A stretch of DNA of 64,000 nt from Caulobacteraceae bacterium (GTDB taxonomy: Bacteria > Pseudomonadota > Alphaproteobacteria > Caulobacterales > Caulobacteraceae). A program made the translations under genes and the position numbers. The DNA lies in NCBI GenBank assembly GCA_027489335.1, contig JAIXZX010000005.1:324831-388830 (forward strand). Direction: 5' to 3'. This document shows, piece after piece, positions 17,508 to 25,573 of the stretch (its first letter is position 1; each line of letters opens with the position of its first letter). The notes under the pieces were generated by a model. The model saw nothing but the letters and a program-made list of their open reading frames with translations. It was not told where the DNA came from and did no database searches.

Positions 17508-19048
17508 ACGGCGCCGACGCCCTGATCGAGACCCTGTTGGCCAACGAGGTCGACGCCTGTTTCGCCAATCCCGGCACCAGCGAGATGCAGTTCGTCGCCG
17601 CCCTCGATGGCCAGCCGAAGATGCGGCCGGTGCTTTGCCTGTTCGAAGGGGTGGCCACTGGCGCCGCCGACGGGTTCGGCCGCATGGCTGACCGGCCGGC
17701 CTGCACCCTGCTGCACCTGGGGCCGGGCTATGGCAACGGCCTGGCCAACCTGCACAATGCGCGCCGGGCCTATACGCCCCTGATCAATGTGGTGGGCGAC
17801 CACGCCACCTATCACCGTCAGTACGACGCGCCGCTGAACTCCGACATCCCGACCATCGTGGGGCCGAACTCCCTGTGGGTGAAGTCGGCCGACCGCGCCG
17901 ACGATGTGGCCGCGCTGACGGCCGAGGCGGTGGCGGCGTCCTATGGGCCGCCTGGCGGTCCGGTCAGTCTGATCCTGCCCGCCGACTCAGCCTGGAGCGA
18001 GACGACGGCTGGCGCGGTAAAGGCGAAGCGGCCGGAGCGGCCGGCCCCCTCCGGCGAGGCGGTGGACGCCGCGGCCCGGGCGATCCGGGCGGCGAAGAAG
18101 CCTGTCCTGCTGATCGGCGGTCAGGCCTGTCGGGCCGAGGCCATGGTCCAGGCCGCCCGGCTCTCGGCCCACGGGGTGCGCGTCCTGGCCGACACCTTCG
18201 TCGCCCGGCAGGGTCGTGGCGCAGGCCTCTTCCAGCCCGGCCGGATGCAGTATTTCGGCGAGGCGGCCCTGGCCGACCTGGAGGGGACCGACCTGATGCT
18301 GCTGGCGGGCACGACCCAGCCGGTGGCCTTCTTCGCCTATCCCGACCGGCCAAGCCTGCTGGTGCCCGAAGGGTGCGACCTGATGACCCTGGCGGCCCGC
18401 AGCGAGGACGCCATTGCAGGCCTGCGGGCCTTGGCCGATGCGTTGGGCGCGCCGGCGTCCGGCCCCGTCCAGCCCCTGAAGCGACCCGAGACTGCGCCCA
18501 CCGGCCCGATGACCCCCCAGGCGGCTGGCGTGTCCATCGCCCGGCATCTGCCGGAAGGGGCCATCATCTGCGATGACTCGGTGACCTCTGGCGGCGGCGT
18601 GGCCAGCCAGACCGGCACGGCCGCGCCGCACGAGGTGCTGGCGCTGACCGGCGGGGCCATTGGCCAGGCGATCCCCCTGTCGATCGGCGCGGCCGTGGCC
18701 TGCCCCGACCGCAAGGTCCTGTCCCTGAACGGCGACGGGGCGGCCATGTACACGGTGCAGGGCCTGTGGACGATCGCCCGGGAGAACCTCGACGTCACCG
18801 TCGTGGTCTTCGCCAATCACGCCTACCGGATCCTGGGCATCGAGCTTGGCCGCACGGGGGCCGGCGCAGCGGGGCCTTCGGCCGCCAAGCTGCTCGACCT
18901 GGGCGATCCGAAGATCGACTGGGTGTTCATGGCCAAGGCCATGGGGCTGCCGGCGGTGCGCTGCGAGACGGCTGAGTCCTTCGAGACCGTGTTCGCCTCG
19001 GCCATGCGCCAGACCGGGCCGATGTTCATCGAAGCCGCCATCGCCTGA
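17504..19048 (+). CDS. Thiamine diphosphate-dependent enzyme (acetolactate synthase large-subunit-like)
   Basis: The 514-residue protein has the full ThDP fold: N-terminal pyrimidine-binding domain with the catalytic Glu48 in CLFEGVATGAADGFGRM, a middle domain (about 180-320), and a C-terminal pyrophosphate domain with the motif GDG starting at residue 410 and the matching Asn near 438 (VVVFANH). It is shorter than biosynthetic acetolactate synthases (about 560-590) and carries NPGTSEMQF near the N-terminus, a mark of decarboxylase and lyase-like relatives. Translational coupling to the acyl-CoA synthetase hints at an acyl-CoA or 2-oxo acid substrate, for example a 2-hydroxyacyl-CoA lyase role, but the reaction is not known. 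A strong terminator follows. Confidence 0.82.
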   Translation: MNGADALIETLLANEVDACFANPGTSEMQFVAALDGQPKMRPVLCLFEGVATGAADGFGRMADRPACTLLHLGPGYGNGLANLHNARRAYTPLINVVGDHATYHRQYDAPLNSDIPTIVGPNSLWVKSADRADDVAALTAEAVAASYGPPGGPVSLILPADSAWSETTAGAVKAKRPERPAPSGEAVDAAARAIRAAKKPVLLIGGQACRAEAMVQAARLSAHGVRVLADTFVARQGRGAGLFQPGRMQYFGEAALADLEGTDLMLLAGTTQPVAFFAYPDRPSLLVPEGCDLMTLAARSEDAIAGLRALADALGAPASGPVQPLKRPETAPTGPMTPQAAGVSIARHLPEGAIICDDSVTSGGGVASQTGTAAPHEVLALTGGAIGQAIPLSIGAAVACPDRKVLSLNGDGAAMYTVQGLWTIARENLDVTVVVFANHAYRILGIELGRTGAGAAGPSAAKLLDLGDPKIDWVFMAKAMGLPAVRCETAESFETVFASAMRQTGPMFIEAAIA

Positions 19049-19071
19049 ACCGTGCGGCCTGTCGCCAAAGC

Positions 19072-19105
19072 AAAGGGCCCGCGGCTTGCGCCGCGGGCCC
19101 TTCTT
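19072..19105. terminator. Bidirectional intrinsic terminator
   Basis: GGGCCCGCGGC (19075-19085) pairs perfectly with GCCGCGGGCCC (19090-19100) around the loop TTGC. The stem is flanked by AAA on the left and TTCTT on the right. It lies between the convergent ThDP-enzyme gene and the cysteine-repeat gene and can serve both. Confidence 0.85.
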
Positions 19106-19126
19106 CGTGCCGTCTGATCGAACCGA

Positions 19127-20458
19127 TCAGGTGTTGCCCGGCAGCTTGCAGCCGCCGGCGATGCCCTTGGCGAAGGCGCAGCCCATGGCTTCCACCGAGG
19201 TGATCGGGTTCTGCTTGTACTCGATCATGTAGCCAGCCAGGCCGTCAGAGCAGGCGACCTCGATATAGGCCGAGCCGTCGGCGGTCTTGCCCACCAGGCG
19301 CTGACCGGAGACGACGCAGCTGTCACGGCCGTGCTTCTTCAGGTCGGCGGTCAGGGCCGCATAGGCGCTGTTCTCGGGGTTCAGGCCGCAGCGATAGCCG
19401 ACGATCGGCGCATAGGCGCAGTTATAGACGGCGCTCTTGTTCAGCTCGAAGACGCCGACGCCGCCGGGCTTGCCGTCCTTGCAGACGAGCTCGACCACGT
19501 CCTTGCCGCCCGAAGCCGGGAAGACCGCATACTTGTCGACGTCGCAGTCGAAGCCCGCAGCCTTGGACAGACGGGTGTAGAGGGCCGCCTGCTCGGTGGC
19601 CGCCTCACGGGCGTCGGTCAGGGTGCAGCCGCCGAGGATGCCCAGGGCGCGGGCGCAGTCCCAGGATTCCGCCAGCTGACCGGTGTTAGCCACCTTGTAG
19701 ATGTAGCCCTTGCCGTCTTCACAGGCGGCTTCGAAATAGTTGGAGCCGTCAGTGGTGGCGCCCACGAAGCGGCGCTGGGTGACGGCGCAGCTCTTGGCGT
19801 CGGCGGTGGCCATCTGGTCCACGACCCGCAGGCGCGAGGCGGCGTCGCCGAGCTCGCAGCGGATGTTGGTCTCGGCCTGGTCGTAGACGAGGCAGTTGGT
19901 GGCGTCGACCTTGGTGTCGGCGGTGGCCGGATAGCCGGTGTTCAGGATGTAGCCGGAGACGCCATCCTCGCAGGCCACTTCGAAGAAGGTGTTGGTGGCC
20001 GAACGGCCGATGGAGCGGCTGTTGACGATCGGGCAGGTCACCCCGTCCTTGGCGGCCAGCTTGGCCAGCTCAGCCTGCGGGTTCTGATTGCCGGGCAGCT
20101 GGCAGGCCAGGGCCGAGGGCTTGCCATCGGCGGTGGGCGCGGCGGCCTCGATGCAGGTGTAGAGATTGGTGGCCCCGCCGGTCACGGCCTCGATCACAAA
20201 GCCCATGCCCTCTTGGCAGTCGACTTCGTAGTACGAGGTCGAGGTCTTGGCCCGGCGATCTTCGTTCTTGCCGATCAGGCGGGCGTCGACGACCTGGCAG
20301 TTCAGGCCGGCGGCCTGGGCCACGGCGGGGGCCTCGGCCATGCCCTGGGTGCGCGCCTTTTCGGTGACGCCGGCGTCGCGGGACTGCGACATCACAGCGG
20401 CCGGCGCCAGGGCGACCAGGGCCAGGGCTGCGGCGAGCCCGATTGTCTTGCGCCTCAT
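19127..20458 (-). CDS. Secreted protein of five four-cysteine modules, function unknown
   Basis: The 443-residue protein has a signal peptide (residues 1 to about 24, ALALVALAPAAVMSQ) and then five related modules of about 76-88 residues. Each contributes four cysteines: 54/81/102/119, 142/163/189/201, 224/246/268/278, 305/326/347/357 and 381/403/427/437. A module core reads roughly C-x-V-x3-R-x-(I/V)-G, then YxEVxCxDGxxGY, and ends with C-x(9-16)-C. All 20 cysteines belong to the modules, so two disulfides per module in the periplasm or outside are likely. I do not recognise a catalytic motif or a named family. It is a single gene with its own promoter and a shared terminator. Confidence 0.85.
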   Translation of the reverse strand: MRRKTIGLAAALALVALAPAAVMSQSRDAGVTEKARTQGMAEAPAVAQAAGLNCQVVDARLIGKNEDRRAKTSTSYYEVDCQEGMGFVIEAVTGGATNLYTCIEAAAPTADGKPSALACQLPGNQNPQAELAKLAAKDGVTCPIVNSRSIGRSATNTFFEVACEDGVSGYILNTGYPATADTKVDATNCLVYDQAETNIRCELGDAASRLRVVDQMATADAKSCAVTQRRFVGATTDGSNYFEAACEDGKGYIYKVANTGQLAESWDCARALGILGGCTLTDAREAATEQAALYTRLSKAAGFDCDVDKYAVFPASGGKDVVELVCKDGKPGGVGVFELNKSAVYNCAYAPIVGYRCGLNPENSAYAALTADLKKHGRDSCVVSGQRLVGKTADGSAYIEVACSDGLAGYMIEYKQNPITSVEAMGCAFAKGIAGGCKLPGNT

Positions 20459-20496
20459 GATAAGCTCATCTCCTGGGGGTGGTTCCTCTGCGCGGA

Positions 20497-20525
20497 GATA
20501 AGCCTCCGCGAACCATTGGGGTCAA
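20497..20525 (-). promoter_or_regulatory. Candidate promoter of the cysteine-module gene
   Basis: On the minus strand TTGACC (20525-20520) is followed after 17 bases by CTTATC (20502-20497). The start of transcription would be near 20490, about 32 bases before the ATG at 20458, which itself has GGAGATGAG as a ribosome-binding stretch. Confidence 0.5.
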
Positions 20526-20713
20526 GGTCGCGTCTTTTGACGACCGAACTGTGGCGCCCCGGCGAACGGCTTGGTTGCAAGCTTCACTATATAGAATTCG
20601 CCAGTCGTCAGGTCTGTTCTGATCATTGACGTCTCGAGATGAACGGCGACTGACTGGCGCCAGCGCTGTCTTCGCAAAGGATGTCTGGAGCCTGCCGAAT
20701 CCACATTCGCCCG

Positions 20714-20742
20714 TCGACGCTCGCCGCAGACCGGCCTAGAAT
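20714..20742 (+). promoter_or_regulatory. Candidate promoter of the enoyl-CoA hydratase operon
   Basis: TCGACG (20714-20719), a 17-base spacer, and TAGAAT (20737-20742) match the sigma-70 consensus hexamers in five of six positions each. Transcription would begin near 20749, leaving a leader of about 25 bases with GGGAGGA (20762-20768) before the ATG at 20774. Confidence 0.55.
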
Positions 20743-20773
20743 TTACGGAGTAAGACAAATTGGGAGGACCGAC

Positions 20774-21559
20774 ATGAGCCAGCATGTCATCGCCGAGACG
20801 TCCGACGGGGTCCTGACCCTGACCTTGAATCGTCCGGAAAAGAAAAATGCGCTCACCCGGGAGATGTATCAGGCCCTGGGCGACGCTATCGACGGGGCGG
20901 AGTTCGACAAGGACGTCCGCTGCGTCCTGATCCAGGCCGAGGGCGACATGTTCACCGCCGGCAACGACCTGGCCGATTTCGCCGCGGTGAACGCGGGCGA
21001 GGCGCCGGCCAATGAGGCTCGCCGGGGCGGCAACCCCCTGCTGGCGGCGCTCGCCCGGGCCAAGACCCCCCTGGTGGCCGCCGTCAATGGCCGCGCCGTG
21101 GGCGTCGGCGTCACCATGCTGCTGCATTGCGACCTTGTGTATCTGACCGAGGATTCGGTGCTGACCACGCCGTTCGTGAACCTGGCCCTGGTGCCGGAGG
21201 CGGCCTCCAGCCTGACTCTGCCCGACCGCATCGGCCATGCCCGGGCCTTCTCCATGTTCGTTCTGGGCGAGGCCGTCGACGCCCAGAAGGCGCTGGCCTG
21301 GGGCATCGCCAACGAGGTCCTGCCCCGCTCAGAACTCCGCGCCCGGGCCCGTGCGGCGGCGGTGGCCGTGGCCGCCCGGCCGCCAGCCGCTGTCACCATC
21401 ACCAAGGCCCTGATGCGCGATCCCGTCGCGCTCGCCGAGCGCATGGACCGGGAGGGCCGTCACTTCTCCGACCAGCTCAAGTCGCCGGAGGCCAAGGAGG
21501 CCTTTTCCGCCTTCGCCGAAAAGCGGGCGCCCGACTTCGCCAAGGTTGGCGGCCGGTGA
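20774..21559 (+). CDS. Enoyl-CoA hydratase/isomerase family protein
   Basis: The 261-residue protein is a crotonase-fold enzyme. It has the N-terminal LTLTLNRPEKKNALT, the oxyanion-hole stretch FTAGNDLADF near residue 60, and AAVNGRAVGVGVTMLLHCDLVYLTEDS near 100-125. A glutamate in the usual second catalytic position is not obvious (the stretch FVNLALVPEAASSLTLP has E near 139, as in many hydratases), so hydratase or isomerase activity is likely but the substrate is unknown. ATG at 20774 was chosen because GGGAGGA stands 5 bases upstream. It is the first gene of an operon with two SDR genes and a GNAT gene; its TGA overlaps the GTG start of the next gene. Confidence 0.9.
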   Translation: MSQHVIAETSDGVLTLTLNRPEKKNALTREMYQALGDAIDGAEFDKDVRCVLIQAEGDMFTAGNDLADFAAVNAGEAPANEARRGGNPLLAALARAKTPLVAAVNGRAVGVGVTMLLHCDLVYLTEDSVLTTPFVNLALVPEAASSLTLPDRIGHARAFSMFVLGEAVDAQKALAWGIANEVLPRSELRARARAAAVAVAARPPAAVTITKALMRDPVALAERMDREGRHFSDQLKSPEAKEAFSAFAEKRAPDFAKVGGR

Positions 21560-22506
21560 AGTTCGGCGCCTTCACCCCCGCCCGCATCGTGGCCGGCGAG
21601 CATGACCTGAACGGCCGCAACATCATCGTCACTGGCGGCGCCAGCGGCATCGGCCTGGAGACCGCCCGGGCGCTCGCCGGGGCCGGGGCCGACGTCATGC
21701 TGGCCGTCCGCGACCGATCCGCCGGCGAGCGGGCGGCCGTGCAGATCAATGAGAGCATCGGCGCGGACAAGGTGGTGGCCGGAACGCTTGATCTGGCCAG
21801 CCTCTCCTCGGTCAGTTCCTTCGTCGACGCCTGGGGGGACGCGCCCCTGGACGTGCTGATCAACAATGCCGGCGTCATGGCCTGTCCCCAGGCCTACACC
21901 TCCGACGAGCTGGAGATGCAGATCGGGGTCAACCACTTCGGCCACTTCCTCCTGAGCGTGGGCCTGGCCCGAGCCCTGATGAACGCCGCCGATGAGGACC
22001 GCGCCGCCCGCGTCGTGGCCCTGTCCTCCATTGGACACCGCCGCAGCCCGATCCATTTCGATGATATCCACTACCGCAACCGCCCCTACGACAAGTGGGA
22101 GGCCTATGGGCAGTCCAAGACCGCCAACGCCCTGTTCGCCGTGGCCTTTGACGAGCGGTTCGCCGAACACGGGATCAACGCCAATGCGGTCATGCCCGGC
22201 GGCATCATGACGCCGCTGCAGCGCCATCTCTCCCATGAGGAGATGGCGGCCATGGGCTGGCTGGACGACGACGGTAAGCCGGTCGAGGGCTTCAAGACGC
22301 CGGAACAGGGGGCGTCGACCAGCGTCTGGGCCGCTGTGGCCGAGGAGCTGGAAGGGGAGGGCGGCCTCTATCTGGAGGACTGCTCGGTGGCCATGCCCTG
22401 GACCAAGGACAAGCCCAACCATGGCGTGATGGACCACGCCCTGGATCCGGAGGCCGCCGAACGGCTGTGGATCCTGTCGGAAGAAACCGTGGGAGCGACC
22501 CTATGA
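21556..22506 (+). CDS. SDR-family oxidoreductase (retinol/protochlorophyllide reductase-like)
   Basis: A 316-residue short-chain dehydrogenase. The cofactor motif TGGASGIG is at about residues 25-32, LINNAGVM near 100, and the catalytic YGQSK near 178. The extended C-terminus and motifs such as NHFGHFLLSVGL are those of the retinol dehydrogenase, WWOX and protochlorophyllide reductase branch, which often use NADP(H). The start is GTG at 21556, overlapping the hydratase stop as GTGA; no better start exists nearby. The natural substrate is not evident. It lies in an operon with an enoyl-CoA hydratase and a HSDL2-like SDR, which suggests lipid or terpenoid acyl metabolism. Confidence 0.87.
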   Translation: MKFGAFTPARIVAGEHDLNGRNIIVTGGASGIGLETARALAGAGADVMLAVRDRSAGERAAVQINESIGADKVVAGTLDLASLSSVSSFVDAWGDAPLDVLINNAGVMACPQAYTSDELEMQIGVNHFGHFLLSVGLARALMNAADEDRAARVVALSSIGHRRSPIHFDDIHYRNRPYDKWEAYGQSKTANALFAVAFDERFAEHGINANAVMPGGIMTPLQRHLSHEEMAAMGWLDDDGKPVEGFKTPEQGASTSVWAAVAEELEGEGGLYLEDCSVAMPWTKDKPNHGVMDHALDPEAAERLWILSEETVGATL

Positions 22507-23360
22507 GCCTGCAAGGCAAGACCCTGTTCGTCACCGGCGCCAGCCGCGGCATCGGCCTGGCCATTGCGCTGCGCGCCGCCCGCGACGGCGCCAATGTGGC
22601 CATCGCCGCCAAGACCGCCGAGGCGCACAAGCACCTGCCCGGCACCATCTATTCGGCGGCCGAGGAGATCGAGAAGGCTGGCGGCAAGGCTCTGCCGCTG
22701 ATCGTCGATGTTCGCGACGAGGCCAATGTCATGGAGGCCGTCGAGCAGGCCGCCGCCAAGTTCGGCGGCATCGACATCTGCGTAAACAATGCCTCGGCCA
22801 TTCAGCTGACCGGCACGCTGGCCACCGACATGAAGCGCTACGACCTGATGAACCAGGTCAATGCGAGGGGCACCTATCTGACGTCCAAGGCCTGCATCCC
22901 GCACCTGAAGCGCAGCGCCAATCCCCACGTCCTGATGCTGTCGCCGCCGCTCGACATGAACCCCCGCTGGTTCAAGGGCCATGTGGCCTACACCATGGCA
23001 AAGTTCGGCATGAGCATGTGCGTGCTGGGCATGGCTGAGGAGTTCCGCGAGGACGGGATCGCCTTCAATGCGCTGTGGCCGCGGACCGGCATCGCCACGG
23101 CCGCCATCCAGTTCGCCCTGGCCGGCGAAGAGGGCATGAAGAGCTGCCGCACCACCGACATCATGGCCGACGCCGCCTACGCCATCTTCAACAAGCGGTC
23201 GCGGGATTTCACCGGCAACTTCCTGATCGACGACACCTTCCTCTATGGCGAGGGCGAACGGGACTTCGACAAGTACCGGGTGGACCCCACCGCCCCCCTG
23301 ATGCCGGACTTCTTCGTGCCGGAGGACTCTGTCCCGCCGCCCGGCGTGAAGATCGGCTAG
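22503..23360 (+). CDS. SDR-family oxidoreductase, HSDL2-like
   Basis: This 285-residue SDR has the cofactor loop TGASRGIG at residues 11-18, CVNNASAI near 96, the serine-containing LMLSPPLDM, and YTMAK as catalytic Tyr-x3-Lys near 165. The LSPP stretch, AKTAEAHKHLPGTIYSAAEEIE and the C-terminal FLIDD are features of the hydroxysteroid-dehydrogenase-like 2 group, which also includes bacterial citronellol/citronellal-pathway dehydrogenases. The ATG at 22503 overlaps the previous stop as ATGA. With the upstream hydratase it fits beta-oxidation-like processing of a branched or isoprenoid acid, but this is inference. Confidence 0.87.
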   Translation: MSLQGKTLFVTGASRGIGLAIALRAARDGANVAIAAKTAEAHKHLPGTIYSAAEEIEKAGGKALPLIVDVRDEANVMEAVEQAAAKFGGIDICVNNASAIQLTGTLATDMKRYDLMNQVNARGTYLTSKACIPHLKRSANPHVLMLSPPLDMNPRWFKGHVAYTMAKFGMSMCVLGMAEEFREDGIAFNALWPRTGIATAAIQFALAGEEGMKSCRTTDIMADAAYAIFNKRSRDFTGNFLIDDTFLYGEGERDFDKYRVDPTAPLMPDFFVPEDSVPPPGVKIG

Positions 23361-23371
23361 GGCGGACGGCC

Positions 23372-23965
23372 ATGAGCGCCCCGCCCGTCACGGTGTTGCA
23401 GGCGAGCCCGGACGAAGAGGCCGCCATCCGGGCGGCGGTGCGGGCGGTGAACGACCGGGTGCTGGCGGGGCCAGAACATGTCGACGGCCTGTTGGCCCTC
23501 TTCCTCGATCCCCGGGTGTCGGACCCGATCTATGACCTGCCGCGACCGTTCACGCGGGAGAGCATCGCCCGCTGGGTGGAGGAAAGCCGGGCCGCCCATG
23601 CGCGGGGCGAGTGCATCCTGTCGGTGACCCTGGACGAGGCCGGCGAGGTGGCGGGCTATTCCCGCATCTCCGTCTGGCCCGACCGGTCCTCGGCCGAGAT
23701 CGCCGGCGCGGCCCGGGCCGACCGCCAGAACGCCGGTCGGGGGCGAGGCGGGGTCTCCAGCGCCGCGGCCTTCATGTTCGAAACCTTAGGCGTGCGCCTG
23801 ATCGGTCTGACCGCAGCCCTGGACAATGTCCGCTCGATCGCCGCCATCGACGGGGCCGGCTTCGTCCGCAGGGGCGAACGGGAGACTGTACGGCCCGACG
23901 GGACCGTGCGGCGGAGCCTCTACTGGGAGCTGACGCGGGAGGCTTGGCGGGCGGGCCGCAGCTAG
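23372..23965 (+). CDS. GNAT-family N-acetyltransferase
   Basis: A 197-residue protein whose C-terminal half has the GNAT pattern: EVAGYSRISVWPDRSSAEIAGAARADRQNAGRGRGGVSSAAAFMF, with an acetyl-CoA-binding turn that reads QNAGRGRG in place of the usual Q/RxxGxG/A, then ALDNVRSIAAIDGAGFVRRGERE. The substrate is not known; the layout resembles enzymes that acylate small molecules or protein N-termini. It follows the SDR stop by 11 bases and so is the fourth gene of the hydratase operon. Its end overlaps the convergent small gene by 4 bases. Confidence 0.78.
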   Translation: MSAPPVTVLQASPDEEAAIRAAVRAVNDRVLAGPEHVDGLLALFLDPRVSDPIYDLPRPFTRESIARWVEESRAAHARGECILSVTLDEAGEVAGYSRISVWPDRSSAEIAGAARADRQNAGRGRGGVSSAAAFMFETLGVRLIGLTAALDNVRSIAAIDGAGFVRRGERETVRPDGTVRRSLYWELTREAWRAGRS

Positions 23966-24315
23966 ACCGCGATGTCGATGATGGCGCCCTTGGCCTCGCC
24001 GGACTGGGCGGCGGCCTTGGCTTCCTGCTCGATGGCCTCGCGCAGGCGGCGGGCGATCTCCTCGGCGATGGCGGATTTCAGCGCCTGTGGGTCGCCGCCG
24101 CGGGCGGCGAGCTCAGCCTCTACCTGGGCGCGGACCATGGCTTCCAGCTTTTCGCGCTTCACCTTCTTCTGCCACTCATAGAAGCCGCCGGCCTGACCGA
24201 TCTCGGTCGTGACGCTGGGTCCCTGAGGCTTGTCCGCGCGGGCATTGTCGCGGGTGAAGGGGTTCGACGCCGCCAGGGCTGCGAAGGGGTTCGACGCGCC
24301 GATGCTGGCGACCAT
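23962..24315 (-). CDS. Small alanine-rich protein behind a sigma-54-like promoter
   Basis: The 117-residue protein begins with two similar short stretches (GASNPFAAL and AASNPFTRD), then has a likely helical region GGFYEWQKKVKREKLEAM and a second long helix rich in Ala, Glu and Arg (about 80-105). It has no signal peptide and no membrane segment. I do not recognise the family. The ATG at 24315 has CGGAG 7 bases upstream. A sigma-54-type promoter lies just upstream, and in Caulobacter such promoters mostly drive flagellar and stalk genes, so a flagellum- or polarity-related role is a reasonable guess only. Confidence 0.72.
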   Translation of the reverse strand: MVASIGASNPFAALAASNPFTRDNARADKPQGPSVTTEIGQAGGFYEWQKKVKREKLEAMVRAQVEAELAARGGDPQALKSAIAEEIARRLREAIEQEAKAAAQSGEAKGAIIDIAV

Positions 24316-24350
24316 GGGAGGGCTCCGTGGCTGTTGGGCCCTCGCCGTTA

Positions 24351-24366
24351 AGCAAGAACCGCGCCA
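24351..24366 (-). promoter_or_regulatory. Sigma-54-type (-24/-12) promoter
   Basis: On the minus strand TGGCGC (24366-24361), GGTTC and TTGCT (24355-24351) match the sigma-54 consensus TGGCRC-N5-TTGCW without mismatch, with the GG and GC at the right distance. Transcription would begin near 24341, about 25 bases before the ATG at 24315. No enhancer site was identified. Confidence 0.65.
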
Positions 24367-24461
24367 CTGGGCGGACAGAGTGTGGGGACACGCACGGTGG
24401 GTCGGAGACGAACCGATGTCTCTTGACGTTGATGCGCGCCCCCACGCTCCGGGGCGCCAGG

Positions 24462-25433
24462 TCAGGCCCTGAAGAAGGCCAGTAGGTCGGCGTTGATCAG
24501 GTCCGGGTGGGTCTGCGCCATGCCGTGGGGCAGGCCGGGATAGGTCTTCAGCGTGCCCAGGCGCACCAGCTTGATGGCCAGATGGGCGCTGTTGGCGATG
24601 GGGACGAGCTGGTCGTCTTCGCCATGCATGATCAGCACGGGCACGTCGATCTGCCGGAGGTCCTCGGTGAAGTCGGTCTCCGAGAAGGCCTTGATGCAGT
24701 CGTAGTGCGCCTTGGCGCCGCCGGTCATGCCCTGGCGCCACCAGTTGTCGATCAGGCCCTGGCTGACCTTGGCGCCCGGGCGATTGAAGCCGAAGAACGG
24801 ACCCTCGGGGATGTCGCGGAAGAACTGAGCGCGGTTGGCCACCAGCGAGGCGCGGAAGCCGTCGAACAGCTCCATCGGCAGGCCGTCCGGATTGGCCGGG
24901 GTCTTCAGCATGATGGGCGGCACCGCGCCGATCAGCACGGCCTTGGCGACCCGGCCCGGCCTGGCGCGGGCCACATAACGGGCGACCTCGCCGCCGCCGG
25001 TGGAATGGCCCACATGGATGGCGTTCTTCAGGTCCAGGGCGTCGGCCAGGGCGATGACGTCGGTGGCGTAGGTGTCCATCTCGTTGCCGCTATCGGTCTG
25101 GGTGGACCGGCCATGGCCCCGGCGGTCGTGGGCGATCACCCGATAGCCCTGCAGCCTGAAGAACATCATCTGGGCGTCCCAGTCGTCGGACGACAGGGGC
25201 CAGCCGTGATGGAAGACGACCGGCTGGGCGTCCTTCGGACCCCAGTCCTTGTAGAAGATTTGCACCCCGTCCTGCGTGGTCACAAAGCCGCTTTCGGCGC
25301 GGTCGGCGCCGCGTGATGCGGTCGGCGAGGGCGCGGGTTCGGCGGCCTGCCCGACCGTGCCGGCCGAGAGCGCGGCGAGCCCGAGGCCGGCGGTCATGAT
25401 CCCGCGACGGGAAGCTTGGTTGGATACAGTCAT
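24462..25433 (-). CDS. Alpha/beta hydrolase, chloroperoxidase/perhydrolase-like, Tat-exported
   Basis: The 323-residue protein has a twin-arginine signal ([16 protein letters not shown], cleavage near residue 30) and an alpha/beta hydrolase domain. Oxyanion region [12 protein letters not shown], nucleophile Ser in VGHSTGGGE near residue 143, acid Asp in [10 protein letters not shown], and His in [10 protein letters not shown]. The pattern DRRGHGRS and HSTGGGE are those of the non-heme haloperoxidase/perhydrolase group, which can act as esterases. It is transcribed away from an OhrR-like gene across a 140-base gap with two palindromes, so it is probably controlled by that regulator. Peroxide-related chemistry is inferred. 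Confidence 0.87.
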   Translation of the reverse strand: MTVSNQASRRGIMTAGLGLAALSAGTVGQAAEPAPSPTASRGADRAESGFVTTQDGVQIFYKDWGPKDAQPVVFHHGWPLSSDDWDAQMMFFRLQGYRVIAHDRRGHGRSTQTDSGNEMDTYATDVIALADALDLKNAIHVGHSTGGGEVARYVARARPGRVAKAVLIGAVPPIMLKTPANPDGLPMELFDGFRASLVANRAQFFRDIPEGPFFGFNRPGAKVSQGLIDNWWRQGMTGGAKAHYDCIKAFSETDFTEDLRQIDVPVLIMHGEDDQLVPIANSAHLAIKLVRLGTLKTYPGLPHGMAQTHPDLINADLLAFFRA

Positions 25434-25452
25434 GGCTCATCTCCCGTGATGT

Positions 25453-25473
25453 TCGCGATAACGTTTATCGCGA
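25453..25473. promoter_or_regulatory. Palindromic operator A in the hydrolase/ohrR-like gap
   Basis: TCGCGATAA (25453-25461), CGT, TTATCGCGA (25465-25473) is a perfect 9-3-9 inverted repeat, 20 bases before the hydrolase start codon. Its core GATAA-N3-TTATC recurs in operator B. It is a likely binding site of the adjacent MarR/OhrR-like protein. Confidence 0.65.
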
Positions 25474-25510
25474 TATGCAAACGTCTAGCTATGCCTCTTA
25501 GCCTTGTCCA

Positions 25511-25545
25511 GATAATATTTATCGCAACATCGTTTTTTGTGATAA
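25511..25545. promoter_or_regulatory. Palindromic operator B in the hydrolase/ohrR-like gap
   Basis: GATAA-TAT-TTATC (25511-25523) repeats the core of operator A, 54 bases away centre to centre. TTATCGCAA (25519-25527) also pairs with TTGTGATAA (25537-25545), one mismatch, giving an overlapping larger palindrome. The site is 29-63 bases before the GTG of the regulator gene, where it would allow self-control. Confidence 0.6.
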
Positions 25546-25573
25546 GACGGATTTGCGACAGAGGAGAGGCGAC

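Larger units (their letters stand above)
20459..20773. other. 315-base intergenic region with two outward promoters
   Basis: This gap separates the divergent cysteine-module gene and the enoyl-CoA hydratase operon. It holds a good minus-strand promoter at 20497-20525 and a good plus-strand promoter at 20714-20742, each given separately. The middle part (about 20530-20710) contains an AT-richer patch ACTATATAGAATTC near 20586-20599 and the short palindrome CTGGCGCCAG near 20655. I see no gene in it. Confidence 0.6.

Noticed and set aside
25511..25545. Search for the usual OhrR operator (a palindrome with TACAATT-type arms as I remember it)
   Set aside because: No such sequence is present; only the GATAA-N3-TTATC type sites were found and are reported instead.
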